The notes: generated by a model not told the origin, from the letters alone. Positions 35,977 to 44,110 are shown, numbered from the stretch's first letter. The stretch is 64,000 nucleotides of DNA from Muscardinus avellanarius (GCA_963383645.1 OY726557.1:124857395-124921394); one strand, 5' to 3'. Made by a program: numbers and translations.

Positions 35977-38494
35977 GCTTGCTTCCATATTCATTAATTC
36001 AGTAACTATTTACTGATGCCTCCTCTGTACCAGCATTAATTTAAGCATTGGAGTAATAACAGTGAAAGAAGAAGAAAAAAAAAACGCAATAGAGAGACAT
36101 CTTGCTAGCAGGAAGCTTACAGCGGCCTTCACAGCACTGAAGACACTACGGACATTAAACTTCTTCAGCTGGCCTCAAGTTACAAGGTAGTTAATGACAG
36201 ATCTAGAAACCAAGTCATCTGATTCCAAAGTCACTGTAATTTCCACTTTACCGCACTTAGATAATCATGATAAATCAAGAGAAAATCATATTCCTTACAA
36301 GGCTAAAATTCCAAACTGATTAGACAGTGGAATATCACCAAGGAATTGAACAATGGACCAAAAAGGAATGCAAGATCAAGACTGATCATGGCTTTTGTGT
36401 CAAACACAAGACACATTTAACATTTCTTGATGTTGTTCTTCAATGTCTCAATTCAATGGAGGAGAGGGGTTGGAGTAGAAAAACAAGAACAAGTGCTGTG
36501 GGTTAGAGAGCATCATTACAAATGAACTACAAAAATTAAGACAGGGACCTGGCAGATACATATTCAGGAGCCCACAGGCCTTGCAGTGTTGCAGTTCTCA
36601 AACTGGGAGGTGAGTCAGGGGTGGCAGCACATGCTTGTAATCCCAGTACCTGGGAGGCTGAAACAGGAGGATCTAAGATTCTAGGCCAGCCTCAACAATT
36701 TAGAGAGGCCCTCCAAAATTTAGTGAAACCCTGTTCCAAAGCAAAAATAAAAGCCAGGCATGGTGGCCCACACTTGTAATTCTAGTACTTGAAATGCTGA
36801 GCAGGAGGATTGCAGGTTTGAGGACAGCCTTAGCAAGTACTGGGACTCATCAACCTAGTGAGACCCTGTTTCCAAATAAATAAAATCAGGCTGGGGTGTA
36901 GCTTAAATACCTCTGTGTTCAATCCCCAATACAACAACAACAACAACAACAAACAATAATAATAATAAAAGGCTGTGTAGCTCAAAAGTAGAGCATCCCT
37001 GGGTTCAATCCCCAGTACTCCCCACCACCACAAAAATCCTGTGAGTTCACAGGTCATTTCATTGTCACATGTTATTTTATTTTATTTTATTTTATTTTTT
37101 GGTGGTACTGGGGGTGGAACCCACAGGCTTTCTACCTCTGGGCTATACTCCCAGACCTTTTTTATATTTGGAAACAGGGTCTCACTAAGTTGCTGGAAGC
37201 CTCACTGAGTAGCTGAGGCTGGCTTCGAACCCATGTGATCCTCCTGTCTCAGCCTCCCAAACACAGGGATTACAAGCGTGCACCACCACGCCCAGCATCA
37301 CATGTCATTTTATACACTTCAAATATTACATGATTAATAAGGCAAAGTGGGAGAGGGGTTAAAGGAAGGATGTCAATATTCAACCAAGTAAGAAGGGAAT
37401 TCTAGAACATGAATGAAGGAATGAAAATATAGTTAATGTTAATGAAGGTGATCTAATGAGATGACCAAAGGAGGAGATAAAACATGAAAGTTAACCCGCT
37501 TTAACAGGAAAGCCAATGAAACAATGACTCTCCTCTTGACCTTCTCCCACCTTGTAAGAGTCAACGACAAGCAAAGTGCTACTAGTTTGCACTTTTGTGA
37601 AACTCTAAAGACCATTTATGGGCTGCTGCTTCCTTGATTCTGGGCATTTTGCAATTGCTTAGAAGTAGCAGTCACACGTTCTCCCGCCTCAGTTTCCATT
37701 TCTTAACAGGGATCTTTAGGACACACTCTTTAGGTAGTTTTTAAAGGGGGTGAAAAAAATTCCAGCATTATCACTTTACTTCGCATGAGCAGACAGATCC
37801 TTGTACTGGTCTCTCCACGCTGGGGCCCAGGGTCCTGCCCTGGGCATTCAGACGACAGGCTCTGACCTAACAATAGCCAAAGTGAGTCAGCCCCTCCCCA
37901 CCTCACCCCGCCCCCAAGGCCGAGCACATCATCCCACCAGCTAGCTGCACCAGAATTCAAAGCTGAGCCTTAAATTATCATGAGCTAGTGAGGGGGTTGT
38001 ACTCCTTAGCCCTAATAACCACTTAAACTAGTAAAATGTAATTCTCCCAAGAAATCCAGACTGATGCAAACCCTCCCCAAGGGTACCACTGAGGGGGCTG
38101 CTGCTGAAATGTTTGGGATGACTCAGTCACCTGTTTCCAAATATTATCCAACTCGCTTCGCCCCCTTCGCTCCAAGCTCCCCTGAGGGCCTGGGTCTGGG
38201 CGTCTGAGCCTCCCCCCTCAGATAAACCCACTCTTCCTCCGCCCCGCACGCTGCCTGTTAAGGGCGAGGAAGGAGTGGAGAAAGCGGACGGGCCGGCGCG
38301 GCCCAGCCGGCACCCGCACGCCAGGCCTGGGTCGCCGACCTGGACAGCGCGGGGTCGGGAGCCCGAAGACCTCGGGACCTCGGGGCCCGCAGCACGGGCA
38401 GCGGCCGGCGGGGCGGAGCCGCCTCACCTTCGCTGCGGTCAGCCCACAGGATGAAGGGCAGCAGCAGCCCCAGCGCAGACCCCGGCACCCCCAT
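13328..38494 (-). CDS. SIAE: Sialate O-acetylesterase, exons 1-7 (partial gene)
   Basis: SIAE hydrolyses 9-O- and 4-O-acetyl esters from sialic acids in the secretory/lysosomal pathway and is known as a modulator of B-cell siglec signalling. Seven minus-strand exons (38494-38428, 33552-33391, 25479-25304, 20525-20387, 15986-15809, 14065-13956, 13461-13328) join into 322 uninterrupted codons with GT-AG junctions and matching phases. Residues 1-22 form a hydrophobic signal peptide. Residues 122-131 read LCSGQSNMQM, placing the nucleophile at Ser127, the same number as in human. The SSSWGGTPIEAW and IHP/VVWYQGESN blocks of the SGNH-like sialate esterase domain follow. The family protein is about 520 residues, so roughly the last 200, including the C-terminal catalytic Asp/His region, lie beyond the left edge. 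No stop or frameshift was seen. It is divergent from SPA17 and shares its CpG island. Confidence 0.95.
13493..13925 (+). mobile_element. MaLR/MLT1-like LTR remnant
   Basis: Begins with GTAGACCTCAAAAATGGCCC, has CTGCACTCTGAGGCCACC in the middle and ends TATGCAACATAAGCAACTGATACAA-type, as in old MaLR LTRs. It fills most of SIAE intron 6. Confidence 0.5.
13956..14065 (-). CDS. SIAE: SIAE coding exon 6
   Basis: This 110-bp exon encodes residues 241-277, including HSVLWNAMIHPL, NMTLKG and VVWYQ. The acceptor is TGATTTCAG and the donor GTGAGT. A MaLR-type LTR remnant lies in the intron immediately to its left. It has no long open frame of its own and was found by splice and similarity reasoning on the minus strand. 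Confidence 0.93.
14546..14952 (+). mobile_element. SINE with a second SINE inserted in its linker
   Basis: Outer copy 14546-14680 resumes at 14869-14952 with its ID half. A complete inner copy occupies ~14681-14868. Confidence 0.8.
15430..15620 (+). mobile_element. MIR element
   Basis: CAGTGGTTAGGGACACAGAC, a CTACCAGCCAAGTCCATGAG block, GAGAACTGAATG and a final TTAGCTATTATTA follow the sense MIR order. Confidence 0.75.
15809..15986 (-). CDS. SIAE: SIAE coding exon 5
   Basis: This 178-bp exon encodes residues 182-240: ENLGHGNFTYMSAVCWLFGR followed by the conserved SSSWGGTPIEAWSS oxyanion-hole region. NFT is a possible glycosylation site. The acceptor is CTGAACAG and the donor GTAAGA. Phase is 1 in and 2 out. 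Confidence 0.94.
16191..16417 (+). mobile_element. B1-ID SINE
   Basis: Full dimer of the CACGGTTCACAGCCAGCC subtype with a poly(A)/(AT)n tail, 200 bp upstream of SIAE exon 5. Confidence 0.9.
16418..17330. other. SIAE intron 4, no recognisable feature
   Basis: Ordinary AT-rich intronic sequence. No exon, SINE or clear repeat recognised. Confidence 0.4.
17330..17468 (-). mobile_element. SINE fragment
   Basis: Antisense ID half and linker (GGGGATTGAACCCAAGGGC); the outer left monomer is missing. Confidence 0.8.
17620..17790 (+). mobile_element. L2 3' end
   Basis: AAGGCAAGGACTTCCTCTTA, then TCTCCAGTGTCTAGGACATA and CAGTAAATGTGTG match the L2 tail. Confidence 0.6.
18095..18440 (+). mobile_element. 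Old LTR/DNA-type repeat (MER/MLT class)
   Basis: TCCTAATCCCTGGACCTGTC, GATGTGATCAGAGTTAAGGA and GGGCCCAGTCTAATTACATG are characteristic of an ancient mammalian interspersed repeat. Exact family uncertain. Confidence 0.5.
18594..18802 (-). mobile_element. Young B1-ID SINE
   Basis: CpG-rich subtype with the GGTTCCTGGAAGCCC ID half. The duplication CTTATTTG is at 18586-18593 and 18803-18810. Confidence 0.93.
19040..19195 (+). mobile_element. L2 3' end
   Basis: GACTGTAGGTACCATGGGGT and GAACAGTGCCTAGCACAGAG with ATTGAATG match the L2 tail. Confidence 0.65.
19372..19552 (+). mobile_element. B1-ID SINE, diverged
   Basis: Full dimer, ID half GTATATCTCAGGGGTAGA, without a long tail. Confidence 0.82.
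20106..20197 (+). mobile_element. SINE left-monomer fragment
   Basis: GCCCAGCACAGTGGTACACA through CAGCCTTAGCAAC; no ID half. Lies 190 bp downstream of SIAE exon 4. Confidence 0.75.
20387..20525 (-). CDS. SIAE: SIAE coding exon 4
   Basis: This 139-bp exon encodes residues 136-181 plus one base: VFNATRELSNTAAYQSVRIL through DLQWSKPTA. It carries an N-glycosylation sequon (NAT). The acceptor is CTTCCAG and the donor GTGAGT at 20386. Confidence 0.95.
20728..20972 (+). mobile_element. B1-ID SINE with (TA)/(TG) tail
   Basis: Full dimer ending CAGCAGTACCAC, poly(A), then (TA)n(TG)n. Confidence 0.88.
21116..21170 (+). repeat. (TTCC)n polypyrimidine tract
   Basis: TCCTTCCTTCC units followed by TTTC/TTTTC-rich sequence. 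Confidence 0.9.
21171..23414. other. SINE-free block in SIAE intron 3
   Basis: About 2.2 kb with no young SINE. 22,850-23,020 is AT-rich with homeobox-like cores (TTTAAATGA, GTAATTATTT) next to a GC-rich segment. No open frame resembles a protein. A conserved non-coding element is possible. Confidence 0.35.
23415..23582 (-). mobile_element. SINE, diverged
   Basis: Antisense ID half (GAGATTGGACCCAGAAGC) through a degraded left monomer (TGTGATTACAGGCACGTGCC). Confidence 0.78.
23583..25120. other. SIAE intron 3 sequence with microsatellites
   Basis: Unique-looking AT-rich intron. Holds (TG)n at 23992-24018 and (TG)n(TA)n at 25021-25083. No other feature recognised. Confidence 0.4.
25021..25083 (+). 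repeat. (TG)n(TA)n microsatellite
   Basis: GTGTGTGTATGTGTG followed by about 22 TA units; cruciform-prone. Confidence 0.95.
25130..25215 (+). mobile_element. MIR/L2 tail fragment
   Basis: AAAAAGCACTTAGAAGAGAT and CCTGGCACATAGTAAGAACT match the MIR 3' region. Confidence 0.5.
25304..25479 (-). CDS. SIAE: SIAE coding exon 3 (catalytic serine)
   Basis: This 176-bp exon encodes residues 77-135. It contains DPMKPGGPFEVMAQQTL and then FGDVWLCSGQSNMQM, where the serine of GQSN is the nucleophile (Ser127). The acceptor is TTATTTCAG and the donor GTAATT. It leaves phase 0. Confidence 0.95.
26339..26530 (+). mobile_element. B1-ID SINE
   Basis: 15-bp duplication AAATGCCAAAAATTA (26324-26338, 26531-26545). 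Confidence 0.93.
26610..26806 (-). mobile_element. B1-ID SINE
   Basis: Antisense copy from poly(T) through GGGATTAAACCCAGGGGC to CCACCATGCCTGAC. Confidence 0.88.
26987..27195 (+). mobile_element. B1-ID SINE
   Basis: Full dimer, tail in (ATATAC)n. Confidence 0.9.
27432..27660 (+). mobile_element. B1-ID SINE
   Basis: Diverged left half, (AAAAT)-rich linker, ID half GCTCAGAGAAAAATGATGCC. Confidence 0.82.
27661..28830. other. SIAE intron 2, mostly unique
   Basis: No exon or SINE. (CTAT)n microsatellite at 28302-28330. Otherwise nothing recognised. Confidence 0.4.
28830..29335 (+). mobile_element. MaLR/MLT1-like LTR remnant
   Basis: CAGACATGCCCTGGGGAGAC, CTTCCAACCAACAGAAAATG and an end resembling GTGTAATTTATTACGTAGCA. 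Family approximate. Confidence 0.5.
29466..29508 (+). repeat. (CA)n microsatellite
   Basis: About 21 CA units. Confidence 0.95.
29628..29824 (-). mobile_element. B1-ID SINE
   Basis: Antisense; the flanks CCTGACCATA and CCTGACCGTA form a near-perfect duplication. Confidence 0.9.
29825..31062. other. SIAE intron 2, no recognisable feature
   Basis: Ordinary intron sequence; no exon or clear repeat recognised. Confidence 0.35.
31075..31283 (+). mobile_element. B1-ID SINE
   Basis: 12-bp duplication TCCAGGAACTAG (31063-31074, 31284-31295). Confidence 0.92.
31800..32535 (+). mobile_element. L2 element split by a SINE
   Basis: L2 blocks GTGCCTCTAGGCCTTTGGCC and CTGTTCCCTCCACCTGG precede the SINE. 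CATCACTGTATCAGTATCCA and GCACTCAACAAATATGTGAG follow it in the right order. Confidence 0.75.
32102..32322 (-). mobile_element. B1-ID SINE inside L2
   Basis: Antisense with poly(T). Flanks CCTATTCACCTTT and CCTATTCATCTTT duplicate the target. Confidence 0.92.
32537..32735 (+). mobile_element. B1-ID SINE, diverged
   Basis: Left half plus ID half with GTTGTAGCTCAGAGGTTGAG. Confidence 0.82.
32765..33015 (-). mobile_element. MIR element, near full length
   Basis: CTTATCGTGTGTCAGGCACT, TTTAATCCTCACAATAATCC, TTATAAATAAAAAAAGAAAC and GAACCCAGACAGT occur in antisense MIR order. Confidence 0.85.
33085..33280 (+). mobile_element. L2 3' end
   Basis: CAGTGAGCTCCTTGATACAA and GGTGCCTACATAGTAAATAT match the L2 tail. 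Lies 110 bp from SIAE exon 2. Confidence 0.6.
33391..33552 (-). CDS. SIAE: SIAE coding exon 2
   Basis: This 162-bp exon encodes residues 23-76 and includes VLQKEPAGAVIWGFGTPGA, a hallmark N-terminal block of SIAE. The acceptor is a T-rich tract ending TTTAG before 33552 and the donor is GTAAGG at 33390. It starts and ends in phase 1. Confidence 0.95.
33553..35226. other. SIAE intron 1, SINE-free stretch
   Basis: About 1.7 kb without recognisable repeat or coding signal. Confidence 0.4.
35227..35448 (+). mobile_element. B1-ID SINE with CA tail
   Basis: Diverged dimer whose CCACAC end runs into (CA)n. Confidence 0.85.
35449..35692 (+). mobile_element. B1-ID SINE with (CA)n tail
   Basis: Dimer abutting the previous copy. 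The CAGTACCAC end is continued by about 20 CA units (35649-35690). Confidence 0.9.
35750..35973 (+). mobile_element. B1-ID SINE with (CA)n tail
   Basis: Third copy in the cluster; (CA)n at 35930-35971. Confidence 0.85.
36610..37036 (+). mobile_element. SINE interrupted by a second SINE in its linker
   Basis: Outer 36610-36753 and ~36972-37036; inner 36754-36963 with an (ACA)n(ATA)n tail. The 8-bp duplication AATAAAAG is at 36746-36753 and 36964-36971. Confidence 0.85.
37072..37297 (-). mobile_element. B1-ID SINE
   Basis: Antisense with (TTTTA)n start; flanks CACATGTTATTTTAT and CACATGTCATTTTAT. Confidence 0.92.
37750..38140. promoter_or_regulatory. Possible regulatory segment in SIAE intron 1
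   Basis: Non-repeat sequence just downstream of SIAE exon 1 carries TGAGTCAGC (37883-37891) and TGACTCAGTCA (38119-38129), both AP-1/MARE-like, with a CCCCGCCCCC GC-box between them. The remaining intron 1 from 37,298 shows nothing else recognisable. Confidence 0.35.
38428..38494 (-). CDS. SIAE: SIAE coding exon 1 (signal peptide)
   Basis: The ATG at 38494-38492 opens MGVPGSALGLLLPFILWADR, a short polar start and a leucine-rich core as in a cleavable signal peptide. The exon is 67 bp and ends in phase 1 at a GTGAGG donor (38427-38422). It lies in the CpG island. The downstream sequence and its position relative to SPA17 support the start choice. Confidence 0.93.
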
Positions 38495-38683
38495 GCTCGC
38501 GGGCAGGGTCCGCCGCCCCGCGCCGCACCGCGGAAGTCACCGGGGCGGGGCCGTGTGGGCGGGGCTGGGCGCCGGCTCCGCCCCCGGGGGCCGAGTCCAC
38601 GAACCACCCGCGGCCGCCGGACCCGGCGCTCCTCGCCCCTCCTCGGCCGCCGTAGTTTTTTTCTTTTTAAAGAAGAAAGACGG

Positions 38684-38696
38684 TTACCCAGCAACG
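38684..38696 (+). promoter_or_regulatory. X-box (RFX-family binding site) candidate
   Basis: GTTACC-C-AGCAAC matches the X-box consensus GTNRCC N(0-3) RGYAAC at both half-sites with a 1-bp spacer. RFX factors use such sites in promoters of ciliary genes, and SPA17 is a cilium/flagellum protein. It lies about 190 bp upstream of the SIAE ATG and just before the likely SPA17 first exon. Confidence 0.7.
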
Positions 38697-38744
38697 AGAA
38701 AAAACAACCGGAACCGCCGGCACCAGCTGGGAGAGAAAGGCGAG
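38697..38744 (+). other. SPA17: Putative SPA17 5' non-coding exon end
   Basis: A donor-like GCGAG|GTGAGG lies at 38745 in the CpG island, downstream of the X-box. It is a candidate end of the non-coding first exon that would splice to the coding exon at ~41315. The transcription start is not determinable here. An acceptor-like CTTGTGTCCCCAG at 39042-39054 could mark an alternative second leader exon. Confidence 0.4.
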
Positions 38745-39054
38745 GTGAGGCGGGTCTCCCGCTCCCTCTCCCGCGCCGGGCGGCCTGGCCCGCCGTCCCT
38801 CGAGCTCCCCGCACCCCAGAGCACCCGGGGCGAGCGGCCCCCAGCCCGGGCCTGGGCCTCCCCGGCCTTCTCGCCACCCTAGAATAGCTCAAGACTCCAT
38901 CTCATGTTTCCCAAAATAACTAGACGCCCCACAAACTGAGCCTCGCTAAGCCCTCGCGTCCACCAGCGGAGACCCCTGCCCTGGCCCCCGCCCTTACCCC
39001 GCACCGACGCCTGCTGCCGCCCGCGGCTCCCCTTAACCTGCCTTGTGTCCCCAG

Positions 39055-39377
39055 ACAGGGAGAGAAGGCCAGCTCCAGACAAAACCGGAGGCTACAAGAA
39101 TCCCAACACTTGGAGGGCTGGGATTTCGAAACCACCACCTTCTCCCCCGGCTCCTCAACCCCACTGCAGAGTACAGAAGTGCTTCGCCCACAGGTCGTGC
39201 CTCCAGAGTATCAGCTAAGAAAAAAATTAAGTGTGGAACTTCATTCAACAAGTTGGAATAATTTCCAGAACCAGCACCTAGTTCCTACATAACATATATG
39301 TATATGTGTATATATGCATATGTATATTTTAGGCCTTACACAGGATTTTCTCAGCAGTGAATCCAATGAGGGTGGGG
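39055..39377. other. SPA17 upstream/intron 1 sequence
   Basis: Possible alternative leader exon start after the acceptor-like site at 39042-39054. Otherwise only a (TATATG)-rich tract at 39290-39330. Confidence 0.3.
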
Positions 39378-39580
39378 GTGTGTTACTGCAGGTGGAACCC
39401 AAAGGCTTTCTACCTCCGGGCTATACTCCCAGATCTATTTTATATTTTATTTGGAAACAGGGTCTCACTGAGTTGCTCAGAGCCTCACTATGTAGCTGAG
39501 GCTGGCTTCAAACCTGTGCGATCCTCCTGTCTCAGCCTCCCAAGCGCGAGGATTATAAACGTGCGCCACCACGCCCGGCT
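39378..39580 (-). mobile_element. B1-ID SINE
   Basis: CpG-containing antisense copy ending CCACCACGCCCGGC. Confidence 0.9.
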
Positions 39581-39639
39581 TCAATGAAATTTTTAAACAA
39601 TCATTTTCTCTACTTGTAGTAAAAACCACCCTCACTTTT

Positions 39640-39858
39640 ATTTTCTTTTTTCTTTTTCTTTTTCTTTTGGTATTGCAGATTGAACCCAGGGGCATTCTAC
39701 CCGAGTTACACCCCTAGCCCTTTTTATTTTTATTTTGAAACAGGGTCTTGCTAAATTGTTGAGGACCTCGCTAATTTGCTGAGGCTGGCCTCGAACCTGT
39801 GATCCCCCTATGTCAGCCTACCAAATAGTAGAATTACAGTGTGCCACCACATCCGGTT
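39640..39858 (-). mobile_element. B1-ID SINE
   Basis: Antisense, (TTTTC)n start, ID half GATTGAACCCAGGGGC. Confidence 0.88.
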
Positions 39859-39936
39859 TTACTTTCACCTTTTAAGACAGGAAGACAAAGGGACAGACAG
39901 AAAATAGTTCTTATTGTCATACTGAAAACTCTTTGG

Positions 39937-40190
39937 AGCCACCAGTTATGGCAGTTTGTAATCCCAGAATTTGGGAGACTGAGACAAGAGGATCACAGGT
40001 TTGTAGTCAGCCTCAGCAACTTATTGAGGCCCTCATCAACTTAATGAGACTCTGTTTCAAAATAAAAGAATAAGAGTCTCACTTAGTTCCAGAGGGCCTC
40101 ACCAAGTAGTGAGGCTGTCCGGAATGACAACCTCCTGTCTCAGCCTCCCAAGTACTGAGATTACAAGCTTATGCCACCATACCTGGCCAA
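39937..40190. mobile_element. Head-to-head pair of SINE left monomers
   Basis: 39937-40072 is a plus left monomer with linker. 40073-40190 is a minus left monomer. Confidence 0.75.
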
Positions 40191-40224
40191 AAACTCAGGT
40201 TTTTATCACTTAAAAAAATCATCT

Positions 40225-40538
40225 AGTCAGGCATGGTGGTATACACGTGTAATCCCAGCATTTGGGAGGCTGAAACAGGAGGTTCGAGGTACCAGGCCAG
40301 CCTCAGCTACTTAGTGAGGACCTTACAACTTAGACCCTGTTTCAAAATAAAGAATAAAAGCCGGGCATGGTGGCACACACTTGTAATCCCCGTGCTTGGA
40401 AGGCGGAGACAGTAGGATTGAGCAGGTTAGAAGCCAGCCTTGCTGGCTTAAGAGACCCTGTTTCCAAATAAAATATAAAATAGGTCTGGGAATGTAACGC
40501 GGAGGTAGAAGGGTTCCATCCCCAGTACCACCAAAAAA

Positions 40539-40602
<64 letters not shown>

Positions 40603-40671
40603 ATAAAAATAGGGCTGGAGGTATAGCTCAGTATAGCTCAGAGGTAGAATTCTCCTGGGTTCCATTCCCAG

Positions 40672-40716
<45 letters not shown>
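40225..40716 (+). mobile_element. SINE interrupted in its linker by a younger SINE
   Basis: Outer 40225-40359 resumes at 40609 with its ID half and a (CA)n tail (40672-40716). Inner 40360-40597 has a (GAAA)n tail. Perfect 11-bp duplication AAAGAATAAAA (40349-40359, 40598-40608). Confidence 0.92.
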
Positions 40717-40717
<1 letters not shown>

Positions 40718-40719
40718 CC

Positions 40720-40903
40720 ATTTGAGCTGGTGGTGTTCCCTTGTAATCCCAGTAGTTGAGAGGCTGAGACAGGTTCAAAGACTGCCTCAACAAGCAGTGA
40801 GACTCATCAATCCAGTGGGAAACTATTATCAAAATAAAAATAAAATAGGTATACATCTTGGAGGTAGAATGCTCCTGAGTACCACCAAAAAAAAAAAAAA
40901 ATT
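40720..40903 (+). mobile_element. B1-ID SINE, truncated ID half
   Basis: Follows directly on the (CA)n; poly(A) tail. Confidence 0.8.
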
Positions 40904-41019
40904 ACTTAACTACTCAAGACTATATTTGTAAAATCTAATTTATAATGGAGAATTCAAAATTCTGTGGAAGAAATGGATAGATTGTCAAGTTTATTTAAAA
41001 AAAAAAAAAAGAGCTAACA

Positions 41020-41214
41020 TTGCCAGGCATGATGGGCATGCCTGTAATACCAGTACTTGGGAAAATGAGACAGGAGGATCGGAAGTTTGAAGACAGCCTC
41101 AGCAATTAGTGAGACTCATCAACTTAGTGAGACCTTGTTTCAAAATAAAATAAATCTGGGGGTATAGCTCAGAGGTAACTACCTCTGTGCTTAATTCCCA
41201 GTATCACAAAAAAG
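41020..41214 (+). mobile_element. B1-ID SINE
   Basis: Diverged dimer ending 100 bp before the SPA17 ATG exon. Confidence 0.85.
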
Positions 41215-41341
41215 TCTAGAAAATGGAGGCCTCAGTAGTAATTTGTTGTTATAATTGTGATTATATAATTAAAACAAACACATTTAAAAATAGTGCTCTT
41301 TAATGAATCTCTAGGTACCCTAGGCAATTCTTCCCAAGGAG

Positions 41342-41495
41342 ATGTCAATTCCATTCTCCAACACCCACTACCGAATTCCACAAGGATTTGGGAATCTTCT
41401 TGAAGGACTGACACGTGAAATTCTGAGGGAGCAACCGGAAAATATACCAGCTTTTGCAGCAGCATATTTTGAGAACCTTCTAGAGAAAAGAGAGA
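41342..41495 (+). CDS. SPA17: SPA17 first coding exon (RIIa docking domain)
   Basis: The ATG opens MSIPFSNTHYRIPQGFGNLL and the exon ends ...ENLLEKRE in phase 1 before GTAAGC. The exon probably begins after CTAG at 41314 (or 41323), giving a short 5' UTR. This is the AKAP-binding four-helix docking domain. Confidence 0.96.
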
Positions 41496-43374
41496 GTAAG
41501 CTTTTTTAATGTGTATCTTTTAAAATAAGAGATTAAGCATTTGGCTATATTAAACTTGCTTAAGACCATCTCCATTCTACAGAGAGCCTTCATGAGGCAA
41601 GGTGGCTTTAAATAGCAGTTCTTGCTGTTTGGAACAATATATGCTGCTTTGACAGCTTCTCTGAGTTTCACATTATTCAGGATTGCCAGTTCAGTCCCCA
41701 AACTCAGGGACTGAGTCCTCTTCTCAGGGACACTTAGTGTGAAGGGAGACTTCTAAGAATCACACAGTGCACCCCTCTGCTTTCCAACAGAGTCCTCTTT
41801 TGCATCCCCAATAGTTGACTGTCTATTCTTCCTAAGAGGATAATTTGCAGTTTTCTTTAAATTTTGATTCTTCTCATTTGAAAGTATTATAAGTGTTATA
41901 AAAATAATTCAACACTCCTTAGATTAAATAAATTGGTATTCACTGGGGTATATGAAACTGTTCTTCAATAAAAGCACAGAGACAAACTGCTTTGAAAAGT
42001 GAACTGCCAGCTTGGAAAGGTAATTTATATTCTTCATACTCTAAAATTCCCATTCTGTACAAACTAAGATCTATGCGAACAGTAACTCTGGTTGAGAGCC
42101 AGAACAATGTTCCTTCACTTCCATAAATAAAATGTCTAAATCTCCAGCCTTGAAGGCTCATGATTACCATGATCTGACCCAGTCAAAAATGGGAACCCAT
42201 ACAGTTTATACTAAAAAGTTATTTTAACCATAATAATAATTTAAAAATAAGTAACATCCTAATTTTGTATAAGCTGTTATCATTACCTTTTATTACAGTA
42301 TTCCAGCACTGGTAAGGGTGACTAGAGATAGCCACAGGCAAACAGATATTTTATTGTAAATCATTTTATAGATGGAGGAAACTGAGCACAAAGTTTAAAT
42401 TAAAACAGTTCCCATGTACTACCCAGCTCCACCCCTGGCCTTTGTCCTGCCCTTGCAGAGCTCAGAAATCTTTGCCAATTTCCTGACTGTTGCTGGTCTT
42501 TTCCATATGCAGTCACAGTTAATATTTTGTACAATCAGAAACTTTAACTTCGACAAAAATATTGTATTTAGGAAGGAAAGATGATTAAGAAAAATCCTTT
42601 GGGGAAGATGGTGAATTGTCATGAACCCTAGTTAATTTTGTATTATTATATTAATTTTACAAATTCATGCAGCAAAAAGTCTTTAGTCATCCTATTATAG
42701 AAACATTTGAGTCACTGTTATAGGATCACAGTAATAAAAGCAATTGATGATTCAGAGTAATGGCCTCAGGATACTAGCTCTCTAATAAACAATGGCTAAA
42801 ACCATTTGAAAACATTTTAAGCATCACACCCACTTCCACCCATGTTAATCAAAGAAGACACAACTGATTCAAGTATCAGAATTTGGTGCCTCGAAAAAGG
42901 CAAAAGAAATCATATGGACTTCTAACCCAGTCTCCCACACAATGCAGGCATTCCCTTGCAGTCATTCTTCATGGGTGACTATCAGTCTTAATTTTTATTC
43001 TCATGTTAGAAAACATGTTAGTGTACAATATAAATGGTACATTACCTCAAATTGTGAGGGGAAAAGGAACGTATTAAATGATATTGAGGTAAAAATTGAA
43101 AGAATAAAATTGAATCATCTTATATACCAGAATAAATTCTAAATTCATTAGGGACTTAAGTATTAAAGAAAAAAAAGCTAACAAATAATAGAAGAATCTA
43201 GGCATAGTGGCACATGCTGGCAATCCCAGTACTTGCAAGGCTGAGACAGGAGGATTGCAAGTTTAATGTCAGCCTCAGCAAGTAGTAAGACTCTTATTAA
43301 CCTAGTGAGACTCTGTTTCCAAATAAAAATCAAAAAGGGCTGGAGGTGTGGCTAGGAGATAGAATCCCCCTCAA

Positions 43375-43454
<80 letters not shown>

Positions 43455-44063
43455 AAGAAAATATGGATGAATTTCTACAACATAAGGGAAAAAAATTTGC
43501 TAAGTTGCTTTAATTGCTTCAAAATTTCAAACACAATATGGAACAGATTGATAGAATTAAGGTAAACTTTTACATGACAAAAATCATCATGAGGAAAATA
43601 AAACTACAAATGACAAACAGAAAAAAACAATTTGCAAGTTTTTCCCCCAGTAGGTTAAAAAACTAATAAAGAGCTTACAAAAACAATGCATTGTAAACCT
43701 TTTAACAACAACTATATAGAGAAAATGAGCAAGAGATATGAACAATTCAGACAAAAAAAATAAATGCAGATGGTCCTTAACATATGAAAATTTACTTAAA
43801 CTGCTTCAAATAACAGAACTACACTGAGCTACCAGCAACCGCCCCTCCATCATATTGGCAAAACACCAAAAGTTTGCCAACATACTCTAGGCAAGGCTGG
43901 GGGAAAAAGTACTCACTCTACTGATGGAGATATAAAACCTCATGGAGAGGTCCTCAGCAATTGCTACCAAAATTATATATGTATTTAACCTTTGACCTGA
44001 GAGGTCTACCTTTACACTTTCCATTACATCATTATTTGTGGAAACAACCCAAACCTCCATAGT

Positions 44064-44110
<47 letters not shown>

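Larger units (their letters stand above)
38240..39050. promoter_or_regulatory. CpG island, SIAE/SPA17 bidirectional promoter
   Basis: This is the only long GC- and CpG-rich non-repeat stretch in the window. It covers SIAE exon 1 and the region upstream of SPA17. GC boxes are visible at 38542-38552 (GGGGCGGGGCC) and 38556-38565. A GCGGAAGTC ETS-like core lies at 38530-38538. Divergent transcription is inferred from gene layout. Confidence 0.85.

Noticed and set aside
38218..38892. 224-codon Arg/Pro/Gly-rich reverse frame over the CpG island
   Set aside because: It overlaps SIAE exon 1 in another frame; low stop density is expected in CpG islands.
41480..41701. 73-codon reverse frame that looks protein-like
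   Set aside because: It overlaps the SPA17 exon and intron edge, has no recognised homology, and no splice or promoter context.
43379..43452. Regular repeat arrays as CRISPR
   Set aside because: They are simple dinucleotide microsatellites in a mammalian genome.
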